From contig NZ_JAZIFX010000001.1 of the NCBI RefSeq assembly GCF_036634175.1, forward strand, positions 434,001 to 498,000: DNA of 64,000 bases, in the 5' to 3' direction. The notes beneath the pieces were generated by a model. The model ran no database searches and was not told the DNA's origin. It saw only the letters and a program-made list of their open reading frames with translations. This document shows, piece by piece, positions 36,943 through 44,900 of the stretch. The position numbers were made by a program, and so were the translations under genes. Within the stretch, counting starts at the first letter, position 1; every line of letters begins with the position of its first letter. Origin of the DNA: Streptomyces sp. P9-A2 (GTDB lineage: Bacteria; Actinomycetota; Actinomycetes; Streptomycetales; Streptomycetaceae).

Positions 36943-39462
36943 TCACTCGGCGCGGCCGGATGTCGCGTTGCCGCCGGGCGCGGCGCTCGGCAGTGTGAGC
37001 GTCACCGAGAAGGCGGCCCCCTCGGCGGCCGTCTCCAGGGACCCGTCCATGGCCTCGGCCAGGTCGCGTGACAGTCGCAGAGCCAGACTGTCACCCCTGC
37101 TCCCCGATGCCCGGGTGGCGGTGATGTCCGGTTCCGGGCCCCGCCCCGGCATCCCGTCCTCCACCCGGATCTCCAGGCGGTCGCCGCGGACCTCGGCGGT
37201 GAAGACGGGGGGCCGGTCCGGCAGGCTGTGCCGCAGCGCGTCGGCCCCGAGGGCGGTCAGGGCGCGGGTGAGGAGGGCAGCGTCGGCGATCACGTCGGGC
37301 AGTTGTTCCGGCAGGCGCAGAACGATCGGGTGGCCCCCGGGCCCGAGGTCGTCCAGGGCGGCGCCCAGCGCCTCGTTGAGGTCGACCGGGCGGAGATACA
37401 GATCGAGGGCTCCGGCATGCAGACGGCTCAGGTCATCGAGATCGGTGACCAACTGCGCCGCGCGGTGCACGGCCGCGCGGGCAGTATCCAAAAGCTGTGC
37501 CTCTTCCGGAGCCGGCTCGCCGACACGCCGACGCCCCAAGCGCAGGAGCGACTCCTCGGCAGTGTGCAGCGGAGCACGCAAGTCCCGGCCCGCCGCCAGA
37601 AGCAGAGATGCCCGGGTGCGCTCGGCGTCGGCGAGAAGGTCCGTGCCACTGGAAGGCCCGGCGATCCGCCCCCTGGCATGAGCCGGCCCCAGCTCGGCGG
37701 CGCATGCGGCGAGAACGCGACGGTCCTCCATGCTCAGTGCCGAGCCGCGGGCGACGAGCGTGAGACGGTCGTCGACCGGGCTCTCCACATCCGCCTCACC
37801 CGGTCCTTCCGGCGGCCGTTCCCCGGAGCTGGCGACCACGTACCAGCGGGGCACGAAAGATGCTTCCGAATTTCTCTCCAGCAGGCTGATCGAGACCAGG
37901 CCGAAAGACTCCCGGATCTGCTCGAGCAGCGCCGGCAGGTCCTGGCCACGCATTACGGCGGCAGCCAGGCGGCTCAGCACCCGCGCCTCCGATGTCACGC
38001 GCACGGCCTGGTGCGTACGTTGCGCAGCCGCTCCCGCAGCAGTGCCGACGAGAGCCGCCGTGGCGACGAAGACCACGAGAGCAGTGACCTCGTCGGCGCG
38101 CTCCACGGCCAGCGAATGCACCGGTGCGGTGAAGTAGTAATCGGCGAGCAGCGCCGCCGCGACGGCGGCGAACAGAGCGGGGTAGAGCCCACCGACCAGG
38201 GCGACCACCACGACGGCGAGGAGAAAGACCACCAGGTCGCTGGAGAGACCGAGGTGGTCCCGCAGGGCGATCAGCAGGAGCGTCAGCAGGGGCAGCAGCA
38301 CCACGGTGCCGGCCAGCGCGGACCAGTACCGCCGTGGGCCCATGCCGAGAATGGGATGCGAAAGCCTGAGCGCAGCCGAGTCGGCCGCCTCCTCATGCGT
38401 GACGATGTGCACGTCGATGCGGCCGGACCCCTTGATCGTCCGCTCGCCCGCGCCTGCTCTCAGGAAGGAGGCGAGACGGCCGCGCCGGCTCGCGCCCAGC
38501 ACGATCTGAGTGACGTTCTCCGCCTCGGCGAACTGGAGCATGGCATCGACAACGTCCCCGCCCGTGGTCTGGTGGTAGCTGCCGCCGAGCGACTCCAGAA
38601 GCAGGCGCTGGGCATCCAGCACCGCCGGATCGATGCCGGTGAGCCCATCCTCCGGGACAACATGGAGTGCCAGCAATTCGGCGCCGGGGGTACGAGCGCT
38701 GATCCGCGCTGCGCGCCTGATGAGGGTCTCGCCCTCCGCACCACCGCTCAGGGCCACCAGGATCCGCTCCCGGGTCTCCCAGGGGGCAGAGATGCCGTGT
38801 TCGGCGCGGTAGCGCTGCAGACCCTCCTCCACTCGGTCGGCGAGCCACAACAGGGCCAGTTCGCGCAGTGCGGTGAGGTTGCCGACCCTGAAGTAGTGGG
38901 TGAGGGCGGATTCGATGCGGTCCGGTGGGTAGATGTCGCCATGCACCATGCGGCGACGCAGCACCTCGGGCGGCAGGTCCACCAGTTCGATCTGGTCGGC
39001 ATGGCGCGCCACCTCGTCGGGCAGAGTCTCCCGCTGCCTGACCCCGGTGATCTGCCGGATCACGTCATTGAGGGATTCCAGGTGCTGGACGTTGAGCGTG
39101 GTGACGACATCGATGCCGGCGTCCAGGCACTCCTCGACGTCCTGCCACCGCTTGGCGGTGCGGGCCCCCGGAACGTTGCTGTGGGCCAGCTCGTCGACCA
39201 GCACGACCTGAGGACGGCGGGCCAGCACCGCGTCGAGATCCATCTCGGTGAAGGCCGCACCACGATGGATCAGAGTGCACCGGGGGATCGTCTCCAGCCC
39301 GTCAGCCATGGCAGCGGTCGGCCGACGCCCATGGGGCTCGACGAAGCCCACGACGACATCCGCGCCCAGCGACCGCAGCCGCTGCCCCTCCACGAGCATC
39401 GCATACGTCTTCCCGACCCCGGGGGCGGCCCCGAGGTAGATCCGCAACCGTCCACGTGCCAC
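36943..39462 (-). CDS. kdpD: KdpD-type sensor protein with degenerate kinase core
   Basis: 839 residues from a GTG at 39462 (GGCAGGAG upstream). Domains: KdpD N-terminal ATP-binding region (LGAAPGVGKTYAML Walker A; VVLVDELAHSN Walker B), Usp-like domain (ILVALSGGAEGETLIRRAARI, IVLGASRRGRLASFLRAG), four DUF4118 helices and a GAF-like region. In the kinase core the segment expected to read SHDLRTPL is GRDLRAPL, so the phospho-acceptor His is Arg. The N-box Asn is also missing (GADALRHS), and the G1 box is EDGMPGRG. No kdpE gene follows. It probably cannot signal as a normal histidine kinase but may retain the sensory and nucleotide-binding parts. Confidence 0.9.
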   Translation of the reverse strand: MARGRLRIYLGAAPGVGKTYAMLVEGQRLRSLGADVVVGFVEPHGRRPTAAMADGLETIPRCTLIHRGAAFTEMDLDAVLARRPQVVLVDELAHSNVPGARTAKRWQDVEECLDAGIDVVTTLNVQHLESLNDVIRQITGVRQRETLPDEVARHADQIELVDLPPEVLRRRMVHGDIYPPDRIESALTHYFRVGNLTALRELALLWLADRVEEGLQRYRAEHGISAPWETRERILVALSGGAEGETLIRRAARISARTPGAELLALHVVPEDGLTGIDPAVLDAQRLLLESLGGSYHQTTGGDVVDAMLQFAEAENVTQIVLGASRRGRLASFLRAGAGERTIKGSGRIDVHIVTHEEAADSAALRLSHPILGMGPRRYWSALAGTVVLLPLLTLLLIALRDHLGLSSDLVVFLLAVVVVALVGGLYPALFAAVAAALLADYYFTAPVHSLAVERADEVTALVVFVATAALVGTAAGAAAQRTHQAVRVTSEARVLSRLAAAVMRGQDLPALLEQIRESFGLVSISLLERNSEASFVPRWYVVASSGERPPEGPGEADVESPVDDRLTLVARGSALSMEDRRVLAACAAELGPAHARGRIAGPSSGTDLLADAERTRASLLLAAGRDLRAPLHTAEESLLRLGRRRVGEPAPEEAQLLDTARAAVHRAAQLVTDLDDLSRLHAGALDLYLRPVDLNEALGAALDDLGPGGHPIVLRLPEQLPDVIADAALLTRALTALGADALRHSLPDRPPVFTAEVRGDRLEIRVEDGMPGRGPEPDITATRASGSRGDSLALRLSRDLAEAMDGSLETAAEGAAFSVTLTLPSAAPGGNATSGRAE

Positions 39463-40286
39463 CGGCGAACTCCTGCCAGACACCCCATGCCGTGCTCGCC
39501 CCCTACTATGGTGCGCCACTCGGGGCCCCTGCACTCGACGGCACCGGCCCTCAAGCCCGCAACGGCACCCTCACGGCCCATCGGGTCCAGCCTGCAAGGC
39601 CCGCCGCTGAACGGCGCATGAGGGTGAAGGGAGCCCTCGATGTGGACCCTGCTCCCCCTCTCCTTACTCCGGTGAGCGTGCCGAACGAGCCGACCCTATG
39701 CACAACGCACTCCGCCCTGCCTCAGCCATGACAACGGCGGAGCTGGAGGCCGTGGCCGTGGCGTCCTCCCCACCTGCGTGAGGGTGTTCCGTTTTTGGTC
39801 TCCGTCGTGAACGTCTCCTCAGCGTCCTCCTATAGCAGTCACTGAGCGTTCTCACTACAGTGCTGACTCCGGGCTCAGCGGGGTCTTCGGCAATGGCACT
39901 CTCTGGGGAGAACCTGGAGAGAATCTGCCCTGCTGGGGAGCGCGTGGGGAGGATCGACTGCGCAACACGGCATGATGCCGAAAGACGCTGAAAGACTCAT
40001 CCACGCAGGTCAGCTACGCTTCTGACCGCATCGTCGCAGGTCCGCGCCCCTAGGTGGACAACTTCACGACGAAATCCTCCAGGATTGGATCCCGCGCAGG
40101 TCCCGCACTGGCTGGCAAGTCATCGTCTGCCGATGAGGAGCCCGCTGATCTCCAAGTAGGCGTGACGCCTGGCCGGCACTCTCCGGCGGCCTCACCTTCG
40201 GCAACAGACAAGCCCGCGTGGTTCCCCCGAATCCAAGATCCGGCCCAGTCGTGGGCCAAGGCACTGCCGGCTTCCCAGGTCCATCT
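39463..40286. other. Non-coding region with orphan CRISPR-type repeat
   Basis: More than 800 bp with no supported gene. It starts with the kdpD promoter region. Around 39763-39791 lies a single CRISPR-like repeat (separate entry). The minus-strand frame at 40050-40259 has no start or motif that I trust. Base composition falls locally around 39830-40030, typical of foreign or regulatory DNA at the edge of an integrated element. Confidence 0.45.
39763..39791 (+). repeat. Orphan 29-bp type I-E-like CRISPR repeat
   Basis: The 29 bases start GTCCTCCCCACC and end GAGGGTGTTCCG, the typical length and ends of actinobacterial type I-E repeats (a GTCSTCCCC-like start, short central dyad, GTGTTCCG end). 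The stem is imperfect. No second full repeat occurs 60-62 bp up- or downstream, and no cas genes are in the window. A GTCCTCC fragment recurs at about 39834, not at the right spacing. It may be a relic of a lost array or chance. Confidence 0.35.
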
Positions 40287-40655
40287 TCATTCCTGCAGGT
40301 CCCGGACGAGTACATGATTGAGCCGGCGTAGCGCGTTCGGCCGGTTCGGCCCCTCGTTGAGGGCGTCAGCAGGACTCATCAGGTAGTCGATGAGCCTGCA
40401 GAAGGGCTCCGGGGGCTGAGCAGGACCGCCGTGCGGCTCGGCCGGCATCGCTTCAAGGACGTCGGCCATCCAACGGTGCCGGCGCGAGCCGTCGTGCACC
40501 CAGTCCGTGCCGAGCTCGGCGAAGAACTCGGTGGTATACGTGCTGGTTCGGTAAGGGAAGCACTTCGGTTCCGATGAGCTGTCGGGATCGTCGGAGCCGA
40601 GGTTTCCGCACACCAGGTCACCGAGAGATTCGAGCGTTCCCTTCCTGGACTTCAC
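40287..40655 (-). CDS. Truncated abortive-infection-like N-terminal domain protein
   Basis: 122 residues from a GTG at 40655 with GGGGAGGGG upstream. The segment TTEFFAELGTDWVHDGSRRHRWMADVLEAMPAEP, then PPEPFCRLIDYLMSPADALNEGPNRPNALRRLNHVL, resembles the N-terminal domain found on AbiJ-type and related defence or hypothetical proteins, as I recall it. The protein stops just where such domains would continue to an effector part, so it is probably truncated. It sits beside an integrase module, which fits cargo of a mobile element. Function not established. Confidence 0.5.
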   Translation of the reverse strand: MKSRKGTLESLGDLVCGNLGSDDPDSSSEPKCFPYRTSTYTTEFFAELGTDWVHDGSRRHRWMADVLEAMPAEPHGGPAQPPEPFCRLIDYLMSPADALNEGPNRPNALRRLNHVLVRDLQE

Positions 40656-41145
40656 GACAGAGCCCCTCCCCGTCACCGCCGCGTCTCGGCCACGCATGCC
40701 CCGCCCTTATGCCGGCCCGCCGCACGGCGAAGGCTGCAGACCGTCCCACCTTCTGGGCGCACCTGGGCGCCCGTGTACGTGACCTTCGCTCCCGCAAGGT
40801 CAATAATTCAGACAAGAGGACTTCAGCCGGCCCGCAACCAACCACCCAGCAGATCTGACGGCCCGTCACCAAAGTCAGCTTTAAGTCAGCATCAGTACCG
40901 CCACAGCCCGCTTCCGGCCGCTACGGACCGCCAGGACCGAGAACTTCCCCTACCTGCTCTGACCAGCAAAAACGCAGGTCGAAGACCCACCTGCCAAGCC
41001 CTCTAGGAGGTACCCGTGAAGATGTTGATCAACGTCTCGTAGTTTGGCGCGGCCGCAGGTCAGACCCATGCTGAGAGGCCCATGGTCAGCAAACTCCCAG
41101 CATGAGTCAGGAGACCTGTACTTGGCGCCCCAGCTCGTACGCGGA
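40656..41145. other. Upstream region of the integrase gene
   Basis: About 490 bp, AT-richer than the surroundings near 40800-40900, with a direct repeat AAGTCAGC at 40873-40880 and again 12 bases later (within CAAAGTCAGCTTTAAGTCAGC). Such short direct repeats upstream of integrases can be arm-type sites. An attachment core should lie close by, but no matching copy elsewhere was found. The integrase reading frame is open back to 41044; the extra part lacks family similarity. Confidence 0.4.
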
Positions 41146-42246
41146 ATGGGCAGCTTCTTCAAGAGCTGCGCCTGCGTCCGCCAGAACCGTTGCTCTCACC
41201 CCTATTCCATTCGCTACCGGGACGCTTCCGGCTGCCAGCGCGAGGAGACGGGGCATGCGACACAACAGGCGGCACTGGACCGACTGACCAAGGTCTACAA
41301 AGAGAAGCGGAGTACTCCACGCGCCCAGGCCGACCTCAAACGTGAGATCGGAAAGCAGCGCTTCGGGGAATACTCCTCCACCTGGCTCACCAGGCAACGT
41401 CACTACGCCCCTGGCAGTGTCCGCGCGGTCAGGCAGGTCCTCAACAGCCAGATTCTCCCGGTGCTCGAGTCACGGCGGATGAAAACGTTCACGGCGACGG
41501 TCGTCGACGACTTCATCATGTCGATGGAGGAACGTTCCGTCGGACTGGCCGCCCAACAGAACGCCTTCGACACCCTCAAAAAGATCCTTCTCGACGCACG
41601 CCGTCGCGGCGGGATCACCGAGGACCCGTTCGAGGGTGTCATCCCGCCCGAGTACACACCCCGCAAGATTGATATCCCGTCGCTGGACGAGATACACGAG
41701 CTGAAGTCCGCCAGCAGCGACGGGCTACGGCTCGTCATCGATCTCATGTCCGGCTGCGGTCTCCGCAACGGAGAAGCATTTGCCGCGAATCTGGAACGGA
41801 TGGTCGCGGACGACGTCTACCGCATCACCGAACAAATCGAGGGAAAGATGCGAAGACGGGCACCGTTGAAACACCGCAAGTTCGGAGAGTTCCGCGAAAC
41901 CCCGATGCCGTGGGCCGTGCGGGAGTCCCTCCTCCGCTACGAGAAGGAGCACGGCACCGACGCAAACGGATACCTGCTCCGGACCCAGCGTTCTCCATAC
42001 TGGGCTCACACGACACTTGAATACCAGTGGGGCGCCGCCAAGAAGCGGGCGGGCGTCACCAGGAGGCTCACTACCTACTCCTTGCGTCATTTTTTCGCCT
42101 CGAACTGTCTGACCAAGGGAATACCCATTACAGACGTGGCGGAATGGATGGGGCACAGGAACATCAACATGACCTTCAAGATCTACCGGCATCTCATGCC
42201 GGCGTCGATCGGACGGGCCGCGAAGCTCCTGAACGAGGGTTTGTAA
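41146..42246 (+). CDS. Tyrosine site-specific integrase
   Basis: 366 residues from the ATG at 41146 (GSFFKSCACVRQNRCSHPYSIRYRD is the usual N-terminus of actinobacterial integrases with a Cys-rich start). Catalytic residues: Arg in LMSGCGLRNGEAF, Lys hairpin after RRAPLKHRK, YSLRHFFASN (Tyr in place of the usual first His, then Arg and His), the GH pair in WMGHRNINMTF and Tyr in KIYRHLMP. It appears functional. It converges with the excisionase gene across a perfect terminator hairpin. It would drive integration and excision of a small element with xis and wbl. Confidence 0.92.
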   Translation: MGSFFKSCACVRQNRCSHPYSIRYRDASGCQREETGHATQQAALDRLTKVYKEKRSTPRAQADLKREIGKQRFGEYSSTWLTRQRHYAPGSVRAVRQVLNSQILPVLESRRMKTFTATVVDDFIMSMEERSVGLAAQQNAFDTLKKILLDARRRGGITEDPFEGVIPPEYTPRKIDIPSLDEIHELKSASSDGLRLVIDLMSGCGLRNGEAFAANLERMVADDVYRITEQIEGKMRRRAPLKHRKFGEFRETPMPWAVRESLLRYEKEHGTDANGYLLRTQRSPYWAHTTLEYQWGAAKKRAGVTRRLTTYSLRHFFASNCLTKGIPITDVAEWMGHRNINMTFKIYRHLMPASIGRAAKLLNEGL

Positions 42247-42250
42247 AACG

Positions 42251-42282
42251 GAAGGGGGCCGGGATGATTCCCGGCCCCCTTC
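42251..42282. terminator. Bidirectional terminator between int and xis
   Basis: GAAGGGGGCCGGGA (42251-42264) and TCCCGGCCCCCTTC (42269-42282) pair perfectly over 14 bp with a four-base loop. The arms overlap the xis stop and lie five bp past the int stop, serving both convergent genes. Confidence 0.85.
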
Positions 42283-42493
42283 AGGTGACCTTCTGCTGCT
42301 GGGCCCACTTGTCCAGATCAATGATCTTGAACCTGAGTTTTCCGCCGAAGTAGTACCGCGGCAGCCCATGCCGCCTGGATTCCCGGTACATCCAGCGCCG
42401 ACTCACGGCGAGGTATGCCGCTGCTTCATCGACTCCCAGATACCGGCTCATCCGCTCGCCGCATGCTCCGTGCATCGAATCGGTTCGGCTCAT
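42281..42493 (-). CDS. Excisionase-like MerR-type HTH protein
   Basis: 70 residues. RYLGVDEAAAYLAVSRRWMYRESRRHGLPRYYFGGKLRFKIIDLDKWAQQQ is the winged MerR-like fold of actinobacterial Xis/AlpA proteins. The ATG at 42493 overlaps the stop of the WhiB-like gene (ATGA) and has GAGGT upstream; it is preferred to the ATG at 42451. Xis proteins bend DNA at attachment sites and direct the integrase to excision. Coupling to a Wbl gene is notable. Confidence 0.85.
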   Translation of the reverse strand: MSRTDSMHGACGERMSRYLGVDEAAAYLAVSRRWMYRESRRHGLPRYYFGGKLRFKIIDLDKWAQQQKVT

Positions 42494-43011
42494 ACTGAGG
42501 TCACCTCGCACGTAGCCTGCGCAGCGCTCGAAGCCCTCGAGCGGGCATTGGCACGACGCTCTTGTCGGAGGAGCTTCTTCACATGCGCCTCCGAAACCTT
42601 GAGAACCCTGGCCAGTTGTGGAATCGACGTCCTGGACTCAGCAGCCCATCGGATCAACTCTTGCCTCTCTGGCTGGGTGAGATACACGTCCCTCCCGGCC
42701 AGCGCTGCCGCAACCCTGACGGGATCACACCTCAGCTCGAAGCGATGCCGGATGGCTCTGCGTTCCTCTTCCGTCAGGCCACCTCGTATACCGGCAGCGT
42801 CGCCACATTCCAAAGCAGCTTCAAGACATGCCTCCCTGACTGCACAGGACGAGCAGATCCCTTTGGCAAGGTGGAGGCGCTGCTCATCCGCGAGCGTTCC
42901 GGGGAAGAAAAGATCAGGGTCCTTCATTGCCTCAGCGGCTACGGCACATGCCGCCCTCGCCTGCCAGGTCTGGTCTCCTCTGATCCGGGGAGCAGGGTGT
43001 CCTTCGCACAT
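42490..43011 (-). CDS. WhiB-like (Wbl) iron-sulfur protein
   Basis: 173 residues from the ATG at 43011 (CAGGAAG upstream). Four Cys at 22, 53, 56 and 62 in the C-x30-C-x2-C-x5-C pattern bind a [4Fe-4S] cluster, followed by GIRGG at 74-78 in place of the more usual GVWGG. After residue 95 a second part, with RTSIPQLARVLKVSEAHVKKLLRQERR, resembles an added helix-turn-helix. Wbl proteins bind sigma factor region 4 and respond to oxygen or NO. It is translationally coupled to xis, which suggests that it controls element excision. Wbl genes are also found on actinophages. Confidence 0.92.
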   Translation of the reverse strand: MCEGHPAPRIRGDQTWQARAACAVAAEAMKDPDLFFPGTLADEQRLHLAKGICSSCAVREACLEAALECGDAAGIRGGLTEEERRAIRHRFELRCDPVRVAAALAGRDVYLTQPERQELIRWAAESRTSIPQLARVLKVSEAHVKKLLRQERRANARSRASSAAQATCEVTSV

Positions 43012-43082
43012 CACTGACGCTTCCTGTTCGATGCCTGCACTGAGCTTGTGGGCCTCATATGGCCAACAGAGGTACAAGCATC

Positions 43083-43115
43083 CGGACGATCGCCGGTTTC
43101 CCTAACCGGCGATCG
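43083..43115. terminator. Perfect 14-bp hairpin upstream of the Wbl gene
   Basis: GACGATCGCCGGTT (43083-43096) and AACCGGCGATCGTC (43102-43115) pair perfectly around five bases. An AT-rich run follows on the plus strand (TATATTTTC), so it could be a terminator for plus-strand transcription or an operator of the wbl-xis promoter. Confidence 0.6.
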
Positions 43116-43159
43116 TCGGCTATATTTTCGCCCTTGTCGTATCGTTGGCACCCTTGGTT

Positions 43160-43211
43160 ACTGACGGTTCTGTACGGTGAGTGGCGTAACTCCCATCCAG
43201 GGTCCGTCAGT
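43160..43211. repeat. Short terminal-repeat-like pair flanking 36 bp
   Basis: ACTGACGG at 43160-43167 and CCGTCAGT at 43204-43211 form an inverted repeat just before the IS5-family end. It may be a solo end or a tiny remnant of another insertion sequence. Confidence 0.3.
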
Positions 43212-43222
43212 TAGACCGTGTC

Positions 43223-43690
43223 CTATGTGGTGAGGCGGACGAGTCGCTTGTAGCAGCACAACGCGGCGGCCAGGCCGGGAAAGGCCAGGTAGTTACGGGG
43301 GTGGCGTTCGTAGCGGTGGTTGAGCCGGCGGTAGCCGGTCAGCCAGGACATGGTCCGCTCGATGACCCATCGGCGGCGCCCCAACCGTTCACTGGACTCG
43401 ATGCCCTTGCGGGCGATGCGCACGCCGATCCGCTTGCCTCGCAGCCATTTCCGCAGGTGGGGGACGTCGTACGCCTTGTCGGCATGCAGGCGCTGGGGCT
43501 TGAAGTACCGGCCGCGGTAGGGGTCGTGTCTCGTTTGGTGACCGGCGATCATGGGCTTCAGCGCTTGGCTGTCGTGGGTGTTGGCGGCGGAGAGGCCGAC
43601 GAGGAGGGGCAGCCCGTTCACGTCCGACAGAACGTGCATCTTGGAACCCGGCTTGCCCCGGTCCACGGGGCTCGAGCCGGTGAGTTCGCC
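43223..43690 (-). pseudogene. IS5-family transposase, C-terminal half
   Basis: Starts at the IS110 junction with GELTGSSPVDRGKPGSKMHVLSDVNGLPLLVGLSAANTHDSQAL, then LHADKAYDVPHLRKWLR (second Asp) and RRRWVIERTMSWLTGYRRLNHRYER (catalytic Glu in VIER), ending LVRLTT. These are the DDE motifs of IS5 (ISL2/IS1031-like) elements. It pairs with the N-terminal half at 46679. Confidence 0.85.
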
Positions 43691-43699
43691 CCGTTACCG

Positions 43700-43870
43700 T
43701 TTTCGTGGCCCCGCAATGGGGTTCCCGGTCTCCGGGTCCGGCATGACTTGAGCCCCTTGTCGATCATGGTCGAAAAAGTGGTGTCACCGGGTCGGGAGGC
43801 ATTGGCAGACCGCTGATCAGGGGCATGACCGCTCGCCGCGCTCGTCGAGGTAAAGCAGGCCTTCGTAACG
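43700..43870 (+). ncRNA. Candidate IS110 bridge RNA
   Basis: Two hairpins start the region (CCCC-GCAAT-GGGG at 43709-43721; CCCGG-TCT-CCGGG at 43724-43736). CGAAAAAG at 43771-43778 is complementary to the right target flank CTTTTTCG (46679-46686) and could be the right target guide. AGGGGCA at 43819-43825 is identical to the element's right terminus (46672-46678), as expected of the left donor guide. GGTAA followed by AG at 43849-43855 is complementary to TTACC at the element's left terminus (43694-43698), as expected of the right donor guide. The left target guide is not convincing (only CCCT shared). The order target loop then donor loop fits known bridge RNAs. Ends are approximate. Confidence 0.6.
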
Positions 43871-43932
43871 TGGATGCCGGCACGCTGATGCCGCAGACGA
43901 GGCCGGGAAGAGTGTCTGCTGGGGAGGGGTAA

Positions 43933-44844
43933 GTGAGCGACAAGGGTGAGATCGATGTGTACCTCGGTCTGGACGTCGGCAAGAGTGAGCATCACGGCAC
44001 CGCACTGACACAAGCGGGCAAGAAAGTGTTCGACAAGGCGCTGCCCAACAGTGAACCGCGGTTGCGTGAGCTGTTCGAGAAGCTGCAGGCCAGGCACGGA
44101 ACAGTGCTGGTTGTGGTGGACCAGCCAGCCTCGATCGGCGCCCTGCCGCTGGCCGTTGCCCGCGACGCCGGCTGTCGTGTCGCTTATCTGCCGGGACTGA
44201 CGATGCGGCGGATCGCCGACCTCTACCCCGGCAAGTCGAAGACCGACGCCCGCGACGCTGCGGTCATCGCCGATGCCGCCCGCACCATGCCGCACACTCT
44301 GCGCGACCTGGCGCCGGACGACGAGACCATCGCCGAGCTGAACATGCTCGTGGGCTTCGACGACGACCTGGCCGGCGAGGTCACCCGCACCAAGAACCGT
44401 CTGCGCGGGCTGCTGACCCAGATCCATCCCTCACTCGAGCGGGTCCTGGGTCCTCGCCTGGATCACCCGGCAGTCCTGTTCCTCCTCGAACGCTACGGCT
44501 CACCAGCACAGTTACGGAAAGCCGACAGGCGACGGCTGGTATCCATGCTGAAGCCCAGGGCACCGCGCTTGGCGGATCGACTCGTCGCGGACATCTTCGA
44601 CGCGCTCGACGAGCAGAGCGTCCTCGTGCCCGGCACCGACGCTGCGGCGCTGATCGTCCCCAGCCTGGCCGCCTCGCTCACCGCCGTGCTTGACCAGCGC
44701 AAACTCCTTGCCGTCAGAATCGAGGAACTGCTGGAGGCGCACCCTCTTTCGCAGGTCCTGACCTCCATGCCCGGCATCGGGGTCAGGACCGCAGCCCGCA
44801 TCCTTATCGACGTCGGTGACGCCCTCTCTGTCAGCCTTGGGTGA
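43933..44844 (+). pseudogene. IS110-family transposase, N-terminal part
   Basis: GTG at 43933 with GGGGAGGGG upstream. DVYLGLDVGKSEHHGTALT contains the first Asp of the RuvC-like DEDD core, VLVVVDQPASIGALPLAVARDAG the second acidic site, and KSKTDARDAAVIADAAR the last pair. The coiled-coil and the start of the C-terminal domain (MPGIGVRTAARILIDVGD) follow. At GAC (44818-44820) the IS3 element begins; the few codons to the stop at 44844 come from it. Confidence 0.9.
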
Positions 44845-44900
44845 GACGTCCCGCTTCGGCGGGTTAGCCTGAGAGGGCACGACAGGAGAACCACCCCCTC

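Noticed and set aside
37228..39621. 797-codon plus-strand frame over kdpD
   Set aside because: Exact antisense shadow of kdpD; no domain, composition rich in Gln/Gly/Arg.
39763..39840. A real CRISPR array
   Set aside because: Only one full repeat-like unit; the next partial match is 71 bp away, not at repeat-spacer distance, and there are no cas genes.
40050..40259. 69-codon minus-strand frame after the defence-like protein
   Set aside because: No ribosome site, no start context and no motif; not in frame with the upstream gene.
43618..44427. 269-codon minus-strand frame across the IS110 left end and transposase
   Set aside because: Antisense to the transposase; the non-coding left end is better explained as structured RNA.
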